The notes: generated by a model not told the origin, from the letters alone. 64,000 nucleotides of DNA from Spisula solida (GCA_947247005.1 OX365949.1:4040001-4104000); one strand, 5' to 3'; positions 1 through 14,545 are shown, numbered from the stretch's first letter. Translations and numbers: made by a program.

Positions 1-69
1 ATTGATATTCCAACAAAAGGTGCGCTTGAAGTGATTGCAGCTGTGAGAGCAAGGAAGCCACAAGGCTGA
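1..69 (+). CDS. possible 3' terminal exon of a gene truncated by the left edge
   Basis: The first 66 bases are open in frame 1 and end at a TGA stop (67-69). They give 22 residues, IDIPTKGALEVIAAVRARKPQG. The composition (Ala, Glu, Lys, Arg and Val rich, GC-balanced third positions) looks more protein-like than the AT-rich surroundings. An AATAAA at 581-586 could serve as a poly(A) signal for a roughly 0.5-kb 3' UTR. I do not recognise the family. The reverse strand is also open over most of this stretch and has an AG at the position of a possible acceptor near base 70, so a minus-strand exon is not excluded. The segment is too short to decide. Confidence 0.27.
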   Translation: MDIPTKGALEVIAAVRARKPQG

Positions 70-1049
70 TGTGAGCTAAGCTTAATATTAACATTCCAAC
101 ACAGACATCGAACTGGAATTTCAAAATGACAGTGAAGCGTTCTAGCAACTGCTCTGGATGGACGGGTTGAATGATGTTTAACAGAGTCATAATGACTAAG
201 GAATAGAAGGTAATTATCACATAGATTGTAACGAACATGACATGGGGGTTGCGTTATATTGTGCCTTTCATATTTGTCTTGTTCCATTTTGGTAGTTGTA
301 TTTGTCACTTGTGACTGCGACTGTTGTTGTTCTTCTATGCATATACATGCAGTGTGACTTTTCGTCTTTCTTGTGACCTTTGTGCTGTGCTTCAATGTGC
401 TCGGTTATTTCTGTCAATGAATGCTGATTTTCCTGTCCTGTCCGATTTATTAACATATTTTGATAAGCCATGATATAAGTGTATTTAAACGGTAGATCTA
501 CTAGTTGAACTATAACGAGAAATGTTTTATCTGAGGCCATCAGCTATATATAATTATGATCAATAGAATAGAGGAAAAGAAATAAAACGTTTGTCAGAAT
601 TAATTCTGTCATTGGTTAGATAACTAGTGAGAGAGACGCTATAGGAGGGATTATATCTAACAAATACGTAAAAGGTATTTGGCAGAAACTTTTTATCGTG
701 TTAGTTTTCTTAATCAAACGTGGGTGGACTCATTTGCACACATTAAATCTAATCGGCTTTCAACACATGTGTTATGCCTGTACCATCCTATAGTTAATCC
801 TATGTGCGACTCATATTGTTCGGGATCAGCTGCGAATATGTGCCCTATGTTAATTTAAGCTTTTCATATTATAATGAAATGTTCAACAAATGTCACTCCT
901 AAATGGCTTTCTGAAAAAGGAATGATGAGGGATAAAAATGACGGTTTCTGTGATGTCTGACTAAATGTCGAAGAGAAAATTGGCTTTAATCTGAAAGTTT
1001 ACAGAAATTGCAAGAAAATGTTTATGAAACCTTATACAATCATGGTTAA
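70..1049. other. no gene recognised; possible 3' UTR then intergenic DNA
   Basis: AT-rich sequence without a convincing reading frame or repeat array. The only functional-looking signal is AATAAA at 581-586, which matters only if the left-edge reading frame is real. Confidence 0.4.
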
Positions 1050-1150
1050 ATACTAGCAGCATTTTAATCGTCCTTGGTATGACGTGGGCATGGAACAAAC
1101 GCCTGACTTTCCTGCACTAAAAGCGGATGCTTATAACTCCTGAGGCGAGT
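1050..1150 (-). repeat. degenerate tRNA-derived SINE, same family as 60712-60862
   Basis: The stretch from GCATTTTAATCG through CCTTGGTATGACG to CCTGAGGCG follows, in order and spacing, the SINE at 60755-60860. The shared landmarks are GCATTTT, CTTTGGTATGACG, the region of the B box, CCCGCACT and GAGGCG. The B box itself has decayed (GGAACAAAC in place of GGAATCGAACC on the plus strand), so this copy is old and probably inactive. Confidence 0.5.
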
Positions 1151-1642
1151 GTTCTTTCGTTTACTGTTGTTGGAACATGTTAATTAGGCAACGTTCTATG
1201 GGAGTAATGAAAATATATGATATTATCCCACAGGGACATTAATATCAGTTATTTTATCATGAACAAATTGGACGCAAATAGATAATGTAAAGCGGAGATA
1301 CATGACCGTCATGACAACACCAGGGAACCCGAAGATGGAACACATATAGTATTACGCCTACGCGTTAACAGCCTCACGTAGGAGCAAACTATTGTACAAA
1401 GAAGCAATGCTAAATCAGAGCTACATACAATTAACTGAGTAATTCAAAAAAATAACAATTGTAACGTTAGTTTAAGATTTCCGTTAAAGCTTTAATAGTG
1501 CTTTGATTTGCAGTATAATGCGTCTACCAGGCAGGTACATAGTATGGGAATAGTAGAAAGGTGGGAAGGAGTCGAAAAGTAAAGTTGATGTCTAATAAGC
1601 CATGTTATCAAATCAATACATTACATAGTAAAGGGAATAGCT

Positions 1643-1943
1643 CGATCGGGCAATTCGGGGATTTCCCTAATAACTTGCCCGATCAGGAAATGGTATCCAA
1701 AAATTGCCTGATCGGGCAATAGAAACGCCCACTTTTAAAAACCTAACCGGTGCATTATATTCAGGATATTTGACATGAAGATGACATGTGTTCAGATTAT
1801 CGCTTGGTCAAACATATTTATGCACAGGTCAGTTCTTCTAAGGTATGTATAAATTGACCATTTTATTGCCCGATCGGGCAATTTATCGAGGATAATTTCA
1901 AGATCGGGCAAGTAGTTAGGGGGGTCACCGAATTGCCCGATCG
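1643..1943. mobile_element. short foldback MITE built on the palindrome TTGCCCGATCGGGCAA
   Basis: Terminal inverted repeats of 42 bp lie at 1643-1684 and 1902-1943 with about six mismatches. Both begin CGATCGGGCAATTCGG and end ACTTGCCCGATC. Inside each repeat is a further copy of the same palindromic core: ATTGCCTGATCGGGCAAT near 1703-1720 and a perfect 18-bp palindrome at 1865-1882. The 300-bp length, lack of coding sequence and nested palindromes fit a non-autonomous foldback or MITE. No clear target duplication was found; a weak GGGAA-like match flanks both sides. Confidence 0.7.
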
Positions 1944-1949
1944 GGAAAT

Positions 1950-4900
1950 GTCCCCCACTTTCACATTGTATACGACATTTGGTACGAAGTACAAATAGAT
2001 TACTTACCATATGCATAATGTGGAATAACTGAAGGTCTGTATGGTGTGTACAGTACGTCGTCATCAAGTGATCGACGGTAATATGGTGACCCGAATGTTG
2101 TTGCACGTACTGTCGATCTCGTGCTCTGTAAGAAAATCACGTGGTTTAATTAATGCTGAGAAAGCATGTTCGTGTATTCCCAGCTAAAAGGAGTTATCAG
2201 CATATGCTTTTTGAAGGCTGTTAGCTCCTTTTGGCTGCCAATAGACGGTGTATTTATGTACATGTAGTTGCTAAGCAACGTCAATTATTACGTTAATTAA
2301 CCTTTTAATTCATCAGTATAATTATGTTTTATCTGAGATCCACAGGGCGACCGTCTGGCAAACTGGATATTACAATTCTGAACATCGTTTAAGCAAGCGC
2401 GCATGTACATCATTATAATATCCAATTTGATCCTAGTAAATTTTAGGAAAATGAAAGTTTGGAAAATCTAGTTGTATTTATTCAAGGTCTAAGTGGCCAA
2501 AACTATATTCTTTAGGCCTCGTTATGCTGATGGAAATCTTATACTCAATAAAACATAGTAATCATGGTTACACTTATCGACTGTTTTAAAATATAAATAT
2601 TGTGCATAGTATATAAATGAGATTAATTGCATGTACAAAGTAAACTGATGGGACACACAAATTATTGATAAAAAAGTAGTTTATAAATACGTATATTTGA
2701 CATGAGTGTACACATATTAATATCACAAGTACATGTTAAAGTGTATTTAATCACATGCAACTACTTGTATCCAACTACAGCATGGCATGCGTGCATTGTT
2801 TAGTTGTATATCCATTTAATAACAATAACTATTTCGTTTTTAAATTTGATGAATACCAGTTACTACGTACTTATGTTAATCAATCACTCTGGAATACGTC
2901 ATTCGGAATGCAAACCATCTACACATGGGTAGGAAATAATTGTATTTAATAATATAGAACAATTCGGGAAGTAACTTTACGGGCTCTGTAAGAGAGTGTG
3001 GCATATGGTATCATGAATTAAGGAATGTTAAGCATTGTGATAGTCTAATAAATGTATATTGCTCTCAAGTAGTACAAAGTATACGCAAACATAATAAAAC
3101 GATCGTCATCTGTTCAGTTAATTGTACTACATCACTCAACCCTGAGTGTCACTTTACGAGCTTTGTTTTTGGTGTAATAAGAAAAATATATTGTATACTC
3201 ATCAATTTCATGTGACTTCGAAGATTAATTCAGAAACTCAATATTTTGTAAAACATGTCATTCATAAGCAGCCAGCAGCAGCCAACCGCGTGTGAAATGT
3301 TATTCAGCAGGCCACCTAAATGAATAATAAAGATCATAATTTGATATAAGATACAAATTTAAATGCATGGACTAAATTTTGTAAAATTCATTTTATAGAT
3401 GTGTACGATTTCGTCTGTTGTCACAAGGCTGTGTTTTGTTGTTTTGTAAATTAACATTATCAAGACTGATTATGTAAATTCATCAGATACTAACACACAT
3501 AACTTTATTATAATGACATCGAAATATATCCCTATAATGTATAATTTTAACTTTTCATGAGCGATTATACAAAACTGAATATATCCCATGTTACGAGGGG
3601 GGGATCAACAAATACGCGGAAAATGCTCTGAAATCTTTGGTACGTGACCAATATTGAAGAAATTCGTCAGATAATAGATTGGTGTATTGCAAATACATAA
3701 CTATTCAGTCATTAAACTTGTGTAATGACGTCGCAATTCATGGTAATGATACATAATATCAATTTATTGGCAATATTCAGCACGTAATATTAAAAATGAA
3801 CTCTTTTCATGTTGCCATGTTGATGACGTCGGAAAGCTTAAAATAATTAGATATCTGTTTGAGTGTTGTAATCGGTAAATAATAGTTAATTACTCGTCTT
3901 AACGTACCTTACTAACATTAGACATTGATGTGTAGCTGTCTGGTTTTGAATTGTTGCCAGTTTTACCTGTGCTAATGATACATTGTTTAGCTATGTATAT
4001 GTTGCTAGCATAATCTAGCTGTTTAAGCATTTCTACTAGAACAGCAGTAACGTGCCATAGGTAATACATTATTCCGCGGTGAAGTACTTAATAAATGTGG
4101 GTAGTAAAATGTTCCGCCGTGGAATATTAGCACGACAGTCATACCTTAAAAATGCCAGCGAGCAGTATCATAAATACAAAAAATGTATTTAACAATAATG
4201 GAAAGTTTGAAATGTGTGAGCAGTGATTTGTATGGCGCACTGTTAACCTTGGTTTACTCAAATATCTGTCGTTTAGTTACTTAATGTCGAGTTTACGTTC
4301 TAGTCGTGTTGTGTACGCTATGACAATGTTGGAAAAGTATCAAAAATAAAATTATGGAGCAATGAACATTATGCTTTATTCGCAAACTGGAATTCCTATC
4401 ACAATCACGGAGGCCAATGTTCACAGATTATTGTGTGTTCAGGAACATAAACAAGTGATTCATTCTTGGCAGTATGTCATTAACGAGTAATACACCATAA
4501 ACGTATTGTTATCGTATTCTACAGCGTTTTGCAACACGTTCCCAATGTCATATGTGGCTGCCAGTTGATCTTAACCAGTTCTCCAGAAATTAATCATGAA
4601 CACGTATGCCAGATCCTTAGTAGACCATAAGCGGTTTTTCCTGGAATAAATTATACACCAGTACTATCATGTTGTTCTGCCAGTAAAAACAACTTTTCTA
4701 CATGTGGAGTACATGACCATAGCCAATGTCACGACATAAGTACTTAGTAACCCGACCAGTCTTAATTGTGATTGAAAGCAACTTCATGTCAAATCGACGG
4801 ACAAATAGTTATATATAGTGCTCGCCGAGAGCTTGAAAGTCACTTTTATCTAGAATTAGAATTAGCCATAACATTTATATCGTGGATAATAGCACATTGG

Positions 4901-7900
4901 CCACAGTCCATGGGCATATCAAGCACAGTACAACAACCTCTTAATATTAAAGTCGTGGCTTTCCAAATAAATTTTCAGGAATAACACACATTTTGGGTAA
5001 ATAGGACCCAAAAACATTCACAATACGTATATAATTATACATTCTTAGGAGTGCAGACTTGCATATAACGTGTAGTACAGATTATGGCTCGTGTCTTATC
5101 TTGATGATAGAAATGGATGTATACATACATGTATGGTGTACTCTACATTGTGTACTGTATGTGTGTAGGTAATTGCTATAAGGTGTAGAGTACGTCGTTT
5201 GGGGGAGAATGATATGGTAGAAAAAGAGTGCACAACAATTCTATGTGTCTACAAGCCTCTGGTATAACAGTCACTAAACATTCACCAAATACCTCGGAGT
5301 AGTCAGATGAAAAATATGAGTGTATTTTTGCAAAAGAAATGTAGATTCTCAAAACAAGATGTTATAGAAAGACGAGCACAAATACGCTGAGTATTTGATT
5401 CAAGTATAAATACACCCACTAGGCAACGGTCCAAGATATTGCGTTGAAGATTTTTGGCATCGGCAGCAAGGTTTCGATAGCAACATAAATATCCGATGAG
5501 TAATAGACATGGGTACATAAACAAGTCATAACCAGTTGAAGGTAAGGCTATCACAGGTATCAATCGACATGTAAGCTTTGATAAGCCTATTTTCTATAAA
5601 AAAATCGCCATAATTAAAACTCGTCAATTAGTCATCAATCTATATGTTGCTCTCTGGTAAATCGTTTAAGAGCACGGATCCGTCTGCAAACCAGTATTGC
5701 GTTGTAGCTTTCATATAAATTTGAATTGTTTTCTAAGTTGTCTTGAATTTAAGGGCGTTCTGTACACGTAAAGTTATCATTAAAAAACCAACACATTAGT
5801 GAATCTAAGGTAGAAAATGTAGTTAGGTTGATATGCACAATTATAGTGCTCTCAATAATTGAGGAAATAGAAGTTAATATGCAATGTGAAGTATGTAGCT
5901 TAGCAACATACTGGAAATATGTTAGAATGCATATAAATGCGTATTACATCATACAGCTAACTCAAGAACACTTCAACTAAACTAAATATATACGCCATTG
6001 ATATAATACTGACGGTAAAAAGTTGAATAATGCAAATAAAACAGAACAAGAAACTGAAGTATTCAAGTAAAACAATAGCTAAGTGCTATATAGATTTTTG
6101 TATGAATTCCGTATTATCATTATGATTATTAATATTCATTCGGAATAAAGACCTAACTATAATGCATGCTGAGAATAAAGTATTTGATAACGAAATTAAG
6201 ATTGATTAAAAAATACCGCCGTTTAGCACGGAAACTGAATTTCCGATGTTGCACGGAATCGTCCGATGTTTAACGGAAATTGACGGAATTATTCCATTTA
6301 TTGTACTGAATAGCCAGGACCAAGAACTTACGTCAGTTACAATTAGTGAAAGACTGTTACACAAACGGATTATGAAGCATTTTGGGTGAAATAACTTACG
6401 TTAAATAGTTGATGAGAATAGACAGAGTATCCCTGAACCTAGCAGCAATGGGCGTGAAGTACAATAAGGTTTTCATTATCTTTTCTATCACAAAATAATC
6501 ACCTAGTCCGCCATATTGTCAATTTTAGCTTCATACAAATCTCTGAAGACATTACATAAAGCCCCTTAGACAGAATCTGTGATTTAGAATGGGATTATTA
6601 GTGCTGACGTGATATACATAAATTACATTCCAAACCATGCATAGATTAACTCAAACACACTCAAAGAGAATTACATGCATTAGTCGACATTTCTTCAAAG
6701 GTTATACGAGATTAGTTCAATACTAGAAACCCAAATCCTTTTCGCGGAAATTACCAACATTATTATACCCCAGTCGCACTCACGACCGTTAGTTCGTTCA
6801 TGGTTCCAGTTTTTCAAAACTCTTAAAACCATTAATTAATGCCGCGAATGTTTACTCAATTCGAAGCTGAAACTGATCTAATCTTAGAACTTTTTTATTT
6901 TGGTAAAACACTCGAGTTTCGAGATAACTATGACGTCATAGATCTATTGCGTAAACATGTTTACTAATGAACGATAATGAATGCTTACTGTGTGGGTATT
7001 GGTTAAAGATATCGAACGAAAATGAATTTCTGGATTAGACAAATCATCGTATAACCTTCAGCTTAAGGTCAAGGTCGAGAAACTCTTCAAAACTTAAATC
7101 CAAACATCTCTAATTGATACTTTCTGAGAAAAACATATCTTATCAATAAAATGCAGAATATCTGTCAATTAAAGAACAAACGATAAGCGCCGTATACTAA
7201 GAAACATCATTACGATACGACATGTAATTTTCCAAACAGGAGCTTTTTATACAGATACGGGATTCATATAATTAATTAATATGGAGTAAATGAGCCAATT
7301 AATAAGATTCAATTTCGAAAACTAATGATATTTTTAAAGTACATGTAATTTCGTTTGCTCAGTGTTAATCATAAAAACGTTGATCAAACAATTTGTGCTC
7401 TAAAGCAGAACAAAATGCTAGTCGGGAATGAGTCATTAGATAAATAATATTAGGATATATTAAACCTACATTATTATGAGCCAATAACTATAACATAAAA
7501 AAACTTCATAATTATATAATTATGAGATGTTATGGCGTCAATGCATTCGTGATAATGTCACAAAACCAAGGGTAGGAATTTGTAAAGTAAAGCCTTCCAT
7601 TACAATAACATCACTTTAAGTTTGAAATATAAACCATTTCAGAACCTATGGAAACTGGTTAATAAAAAAAGTGTATTTCGAAGGTCAATCGTGTTGTCAC
7701 AGCACAGCAATCGTGACGTTACTTCCACGTGCAATACTTTGTACCAAAATATATTGTTTGATAGTTCGTACAATTAAAAAAACGAACTTAGTGAAGCATA
7801 TTAATATTACTTTTTTCAAACAAACACCAGCTGAATCAAAGTTTCGAATTACTTTTCGACTGCAAGACTATTCGGCAATAATAACGACTGTATTAATAGC

Positions 7901-8325
7901 ATGCTTGTTTTAGATACAAGTATCTAAGATGCCCGGGTGTTAGGATTGATATTTTGCTGAGTTTCAAGAGTTAGTAAATGCATATGAAGCATAATTATGC
8001 ATGACGTATACAAAAGCCACTAAAGATCTACCGAATTATCAGATAACGTTTACGCGTGTCCTAGCTGATCAATTCTACCAGCTGTCAAATTACCTCTAAC
8101 AACACAAGCACAAGTTGTAGGTGGATGGATAATTAATGCATACGATAAGTGACTGTTTTCTTCTCTGGTGTGAAGGTAACATGTATTAACATTGTTCAGC
8201 AAATTATGACCAGCGGGCAGTAGCAGGCAGGGTACATGACGTACCATATGTTGTTGATAGAATATTAATAGCATGTGGCGCCAACACGTGCTCCTCTCGT
8301 GATAATTCGGTCGGTCATATTTATT
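1950..8325. other. no gene recognised
   Basis: About 6.4 kb of AT-rich sequence. Reading frames here are short (up to about 86 residues) with no family signature, and I see no tandem array. A TCAAGGTC run at about 7068-7076 resembles the TGACCTTGA motif repeated at 27.8-28.2 kb, but it is isolated. Confidence 0.4.
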
Positions 8326-8370
8326 ACAACAACAACAACCATAATAATAATAATAATAATAATGATGATA
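8326..8370. repeat. microsatellite (AAC)n followed by (AAT)n
   Basis: About five AAC units run directly into about ten AAT/ATG-type units. Adjacent trinucleotide blocks like this are often the tail of a degraded retroposon, but no body is recognisable here. Confidence 0.8.
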
Positions 8371-11300
8371 AAATTGCCTTGAAGCTGAGTATATGTATAG
8401 CTAGATATAGTTCATGGTTACACTTGAACTTACCACCATTGGTACCGGCCTTTTGGCGGGAAGAAAGCGGGACTGAAAGCCGGGCTGAAATCGAGACCTC
8501 TTTTGAACCATGGCTGGTTCCCGATCTATTGTTTAACCTGTGAGCGAACAAAGCGAACATGCTTATTAACAATCAGCATCGAACAATAGAAATGGCTTGG
8601 AACTTTCATTAGTAACGAACATTCGTAACACCTCGGATTTTTTCGTCAAACAGTTGAACTAACAAACATAATAACAAAAGTGTTTCGATTGTCGAACGGG
8701 ATGACGTAACCAGATCAACGCATTGTCTGCAAAATGTGACAATAGAAGCTAACAAATAAGAAGGCGACAATAAAGTTAGCAGCAGAAACATAAAACTGGA
8801 AATCATTTAACCACGAACTTACGTGACGTCAATCTAATGACGTCATATATACCAAACACCATACATACGAACTGGCGGAGATTCGTGAACGTAACCAGAC
8901 AGACTGTCCTGTGATCGTATTGAAACCGCGAATATTATAGAAAGTCATCGATTGTATCACTTAATTGACCCACCATTGCAGCTATAAGTGAAACGCAGGC
9001 CTAATTGTCGGCCTATACATATGTGAATACTAGTACATGTATAGCTTATGTCAAATCAAATTGATGCTTTAACTTAATAGATCTAGATCCACATTATATT
9101 AGTGTCTACGAATCATATTATGACGTTGAAATGATGTACGTCATTATTATGAATCATCCGAATATTATTTATCCGAAAAGTGGTGCAAACACATAAATGT
9201 TATCATATTGTATGTTTTAGCCGAAAAGAGTCAGTGAAATTTCTGATAAGGGACGAGTTTATGAATGAGCTTAGCTTTCTATTCAATGTTTATTATATGT
9301 TTATAAAGAAATACATATTGTTTAAACTAAATTTCTGATGCATTGACGATCATTGTTAATATGAATTGTATACATTGTAGAATATAAAACATGGAGTTGT
9401 AATCTTTTTTTTGCAAGTAATGATAAGTAAGAATGAACTGATAAAAGCAATGAAAATATGGCAGCCAGATTTATTAAAGGTTCTCAGTCAGTTTGCACGT
9501 TGCATCGCGTGCATATCATGTATTTAATCAGTGAACGGGTGCAGAGTTGTCCCAACGCATAATAAAGACAGATTTCTAGAGAGAAAAAATACAAAAAAAA
9601 CAATAATGGCTATATCTTCTGACAGTTGCATAGATGTGAGCCAGAGCAAATGTGATGCATTTGTCATTAATTATATTCCTACCGGATTGCCTTAATCTCG
9701 GGTCCTAACGTATTGTTGGTACATTTTATCTCAATTATAAACACGCAATGACACTAACATCATAAATCGTTGCATATTTGATTATCGAAATAAATCAGTA
9801 AGTTCGACTGATAAGCCAAGTTCATGCAGTGTTTAGATAATGCTGATGATAATTGATCAAGATCAGAAAAAAACGCGTATCGTCAACATCACAGAGACGA
9901 TGTACAAGAATTACGGTTTTATTACGTCATAAATCGTCCAATAATTGGTCTCAGCAAAAAATAATCTTCTAGAAGTTAGATATAAACACTTCTTTGCTAC
10001 TATCAGCATTTATTACTAGATCTGTCATACAGGAAATCGCTCGAGGGATGATCAGCATACCCCGTGTGCTGCCAGAAATGTTGGAAGCCAAAAATGCGAA
10101 AGTGGTTGCCAATTTGTGCAAAATGCAAATATGCTAACCAAATACTTTCCTTACAATACAGATAGATTTAATTCGAATATCCAATATTGATCGCTCTAAA
10201 TGTTTGTTTATTTCCGGCTTACTAGTATGTTATTTATTATGCGGGTTATTTTTAATTATCTATACAAATAACCTTGACAACAGGTAAACATCGACTGCAT
10301 TATTAAAGATCTACACGATTCATCTTACTGGAATTTTCACCTACACGCCTCTCGGCAGTACGTATACTTTCACTTATAGCGAGCGATGTGAATACGTCAT
10401 CATTTGCTTGGAGAGCTCTCTTATACTGAAATAGCTTATTCCAAAATATTATTCCGATGCAGTAATCCAATATTGTGTTCTTTATCTCACTCTCCCAGAG
10501 ATCATACCTGCAGTTTTGTAAAGTGCAAGCGCGTGTGTGATACACATATCCAGCAAATCTAGTAGACAGTTCATATGGTTACGTTACGTTCACTACACAC
10601 ATCTCAAAATATGCAGGAACTCTTCCACAAATGTTTGAAGCACTAGCGGAACGAATAAAACAAACACAGTGAACAGTTTGACACGTCTCTATAACATCAC
10701 ACATTTGCCACGTGAACAAAGCACACATAAACATCCTTTTCTAGAACTATTTCAAACTTCGTGCACCCGAACGCTTTTGCACGAGAATTCGGCAATATTT
10801 TACCTGTTCAAATCTGCCTGTGTGTGGGTGATAGTAATACATAGTTGCAGACTTGCTAGCCGCAATGCTGAAATCAGCATTAAAGTTTTATACAACATTC
10901 ATATCTAGTAAATCGTATCTAGTAAATAATATATAGCAAACCTAGCAAAATCAAACAGTTAGAGAGTTTTGATGAGCATTTTCAAAAGATGTATTATAAT
11001 AAATATCTTTGTATTGAATAAAATTGTATCTTAACTTTGAGCATAGGGATAGCATTGCAGACCGGAAATGTTATCGACTGTGAAATAAAAAAAGTTCCAA
11101 CAAACTAAGCCTAGCCCTGAAATAAAGTTTTGATTAGATAAGGAATGGTGTGCGGAAATGTTCAGGAATTAAAATAATAATAATAATAATTAGAAACAGA
11201 AAACGGACATTGGAAATGGACAGGCTACACCAGGCTTCATACGGATGACATGCCTTTGACGGTCTGTAGTTTATCAACATTACTTTGCATAACTAAGACA

Positions 11301-12326
11301 AAGAAATATTCAATTTATAATTATTTAAAAACAAAACAAAAGCTATTTAAAACAAACACAATACAATTAAACGTTTTACTTACGGAAAAAATCGAAATGG
11401 CGAAATAAGAGACGCTTAATCCAGCATGAAGTACACAGCAGACGATACGAACCAGGTGTCAGTCGTAGTCACGTCCAAAATCACGAGAGCACGAGATTTG
11501 ATTCTAGGACGGTTTACTAAAAATCCAGGGAGGGATCCTTTCACCGGTGTTATCCAAGCACGTTAAAACTATCTACCCAGCGTCTTGATGTTTATACCGT
11601 CAGCTAAGGTGGGCCCTAAAAGAACTTTCAATTCGTATTAACCATCGAAATTACAAGAGGCAGTATTTTGGAAGATTCTGTTTTGGGGTATTTAGCAGAC
11701 GAACTTGCAGTATCTTGCAGAGATCTGACACCCCTCTTCTGATTGGACCGCCCCACTGCGGATTCTCAGAACCTACCTGCCTAAAATGGTATTTGGCAAT
11801 TGGACTTAGTTAGTTTTATGTTCGCAGTACGCACGGCTGCTGTAAGAGAGATAGAGGGGGAGAGAGAAGTTATCAGTGTATATTGTTAGAAATATACAGG
11901 TAGAAATCATGATGAGGCAAGCCTGTGGTTATAATTTTCAAGAGTAATTATTTTGTATAATTTCTCTATACGACTTGACGTTAGCGAAAGCGAACTTGAA
12001 CGTAAATGTCATAGAACGCAGGTTAAGAATGCACTTAATGTAAAAACGATCAGTCTCGCGTCAGTTCTTTATCTGGCTCTCAAGGTTACGTGAATTCACT
12101 TTTGATTGAGAATTTTATAGAACTCTATACGAAATTATCAAAAATAGAATCTGGGTAACCTTGAAATATCATGATAAGACATACACATTTAATATCGTGA
12201 TACATCATTTACTCAGACCAGGTTTTGCTATTTTCCATGTACAGTTAACCCATTCGGTAAGCCTGTGTTATTGAATGTAGCACCATGACCTGTCTGTCGA
12301 GTGCTCCAAGTTCAAATCACCAGAAA
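8371..12326. other. no gene recognised
   Basis: AT-rich, mostly unique-looking sequence. The 11.4-11.8 kb part is less AT-rich and contains several CpGs, but it has no long reading frame, TATA-plus-start arrangement or splice pair that I could defend as a promoter or exon. Confidence 0.35.
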
Positions 12327-12950
12327 TCGAATGTCGTGCAGCTAGACATACGACATTGGACGACATTCAAATATTTTTCATAAGTCGAATGTCGTGCAGC
12401 TCGACATACGACATTGGATGACATTCAAATATCTTTCATAAGTCGAATGTCGTGCAGCTCGACATTGGATGACATTCAATTATTTTTCATAAGTCGAATG
12501 TCGTGCAGCTCGACATTGGATGACATTCAATTATTTTTCATAAGTCGAATGTCGTGCAGCTCGACATACGACATTGGATGATATTCAAAAATTTGTCATC
12601 AATCGAATGTCGTGCAGCTCGACATACGACATTGGACGACATTCAAATATTTTTCATAAGTCGAATGTCGTGCAGCTCGACATACGACATTGGATGACAT
12701 TCAAATATTTTTCATAAGTCGAATGTCGTGCAGTTCGACATACGATATTGGACGACATTCAAATATTTTTCATAAGTCGAATGTCGTGCAGCTCGACATA
12801 CGACATTGGATGACATTCAAATATTTTTCATTAGTCGAATGTCGTGCAGCTCGACATTGGATGACATTCAAATATTTTTCATAAGTCGAATGTCGTGCAG
12901 CTCGACATACGACATTGGATGACATTCAAAAATTTGTCATCAACCGAATC
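12327..12950. repeat. 58/51-bp hairpin-forming tandem array, 11 units
   Basis: Units start with GAATGTCGTGCAG at 12329, 12387, 12445, 12496, 12547, 12605, 12663, 12721, 12779, 12837 and 12888. Eight units are 58 bp. Three (12445, 12496, 12837) are 51 bp, having lost one of two neighbouring CGACAT heptads. In the long unit, AATGTCGT pairs perfectly with ACGACATT downstream, so each unit can fold into a stem. The rest of the unit is an AT-rich linker (AAATATTTTTCATAAGTC). The 64-residue reading frame inside is a repeat by-product. Confidence 0.92.
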
Positions 12951-13938
12951 GTGCGTGCGTGCACAAGTCGAATCGACATGAAGTAACCGTTAACAAGTAA
13001 GCGGCCAGCAATCGGTCCTATCCGAGCATGTGACTATGGGGGAAAACCAGCTGAAAATGATTATGTACGCGTGTTTATTCTACATCTGAAGTGTAGGGAT
13101 TCCAGGGATCTAGTGACAAAACCATTCATATCAGGAAAGGTGTTGTTGGTTCTATCCTAGGTATAGTGATGGCATGTATAGTTATCATACTTGGAACCCA
13201 GCGATCCATACTACAGCAAGCAAAGTCGTACGGAGTGTATATAAAAGTATAAACACATGTACCAGTTCTCTTGAGATACAGACAACAATCTATTGTTCAC
13301 GCGGTTCTGTTTTACTTTGATATACATGTGTACTATCACTACCATGTACTATTGTTGTAATCACACCCTACTGAGATGTAAGAGTGAAAACAGAACTTAA
13401 CATTTCTTATCGTTATTATACTGTTTGGTTTTACATAAAATGCGTGATGCGCAGCGCGTGATGTGTCTGAGATAAGGATCTTATCGATTTCCGGTGGTCG
13501 GGAATGAATATCCGAAATCTGATTATTATCAGCCTTTAATCGGATACAGCAGATTTTATAAAATGATCAAATATTATGATGTTACATCAGATCGTGCGAT
13601 GTCTAACTATCCCTATACTACTTTTTAATCTTATTTCATGAATTGCTTGATACAGATAACTATAGCCTTGTATAATAAACAAAAACAAATATGATAATAT
13701 AAACACTGCACTGGTGGCTGGATGCTCATTTCAAATGTATCCTTAAGTGATTATGCATAATATCGAACAAAAATAGACATCGAAAATTCATTTAATCGTA
13801 ATTTAATTTTTGTTTGTAAACAAAGGTAAGTGTTGTCGTCGGCGGATTGTACAAACTTTAATGTACGTATGCGTGAAAAAAGGGGGTTGTTATTATTATT
13901 ATTATTTAAGGATAGGCCCCTATTATCAACATGAAAAC
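12951..13938. other. no gene recognised
   Basis: AT-rich spacer between a tandem array and a MITE, with a short (TTA)n run near 13887-13906. No supported feature. Confidence 0.4.
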
Positions 13939-14545
13939 ATATGAGCCCTTCTCCAGGAAAACCGGGCTTAGTGACACAAATATGTAAATCATGATAATAT
14001 AGCATTAGAAAGACAAGACTCTTTTGAACAGTTTCTGAAAATTTGAGCAAAATATAACTTCAAATTACAAAGTTACAGACTTTTAAAACTAACCACTGCC
14101 CCTACTTTGCAAGTGACGTCGCAAACGTCGTTCAAACGTTATTTGACATTACGTTAACAAGAAGTTCATAAATCCAGTATTTGACGAGTTCTTGACGTAA
14201 CCTTTTCAAAATTGTATCACATTTTAGAATACCATTAAATTTTTGTAATAAAACATATCTAAATCGTGAATTTTAGCTTTTAGAGAAACGTAGCTGCTGT
14301 TTTCAACCCCTTACCCCTTGTTTTCTCAATATGGATAATTGGTCACCATAGCAACGACAGAAGATATTTTAACATGATTCATGAGAAAAAATAAATCTAA
14401 GACATAGTTTATATCATCCAAGAACTTAAACTTAAATCAAAGAGCATGACTTTTTTTGTCATTTAAGAGGGTTTTCTTAACCTTATTACATAAATACTAA
14501 TACAATGTCACTAAAAGCCCGGTTTTCCTGGAGAACGGCTCATAT
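13939..14545. mobile_element. MITE with about 37-bp terminal inverted repeats
   Basis: The left end at 13939 begins ATATGAGCCCTTCTCCAGG and continues AAAACCGGGCTTAGTGAC. The right end (14507-14545) is its reverse complement with one substitution and a 2-bp indel. The 607-bp length, the internal AT-rich sequence and the absence of coding capacity fit a non-autonomous DNA transposon. Target duplications could not be defined. Confidence 0.75.
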
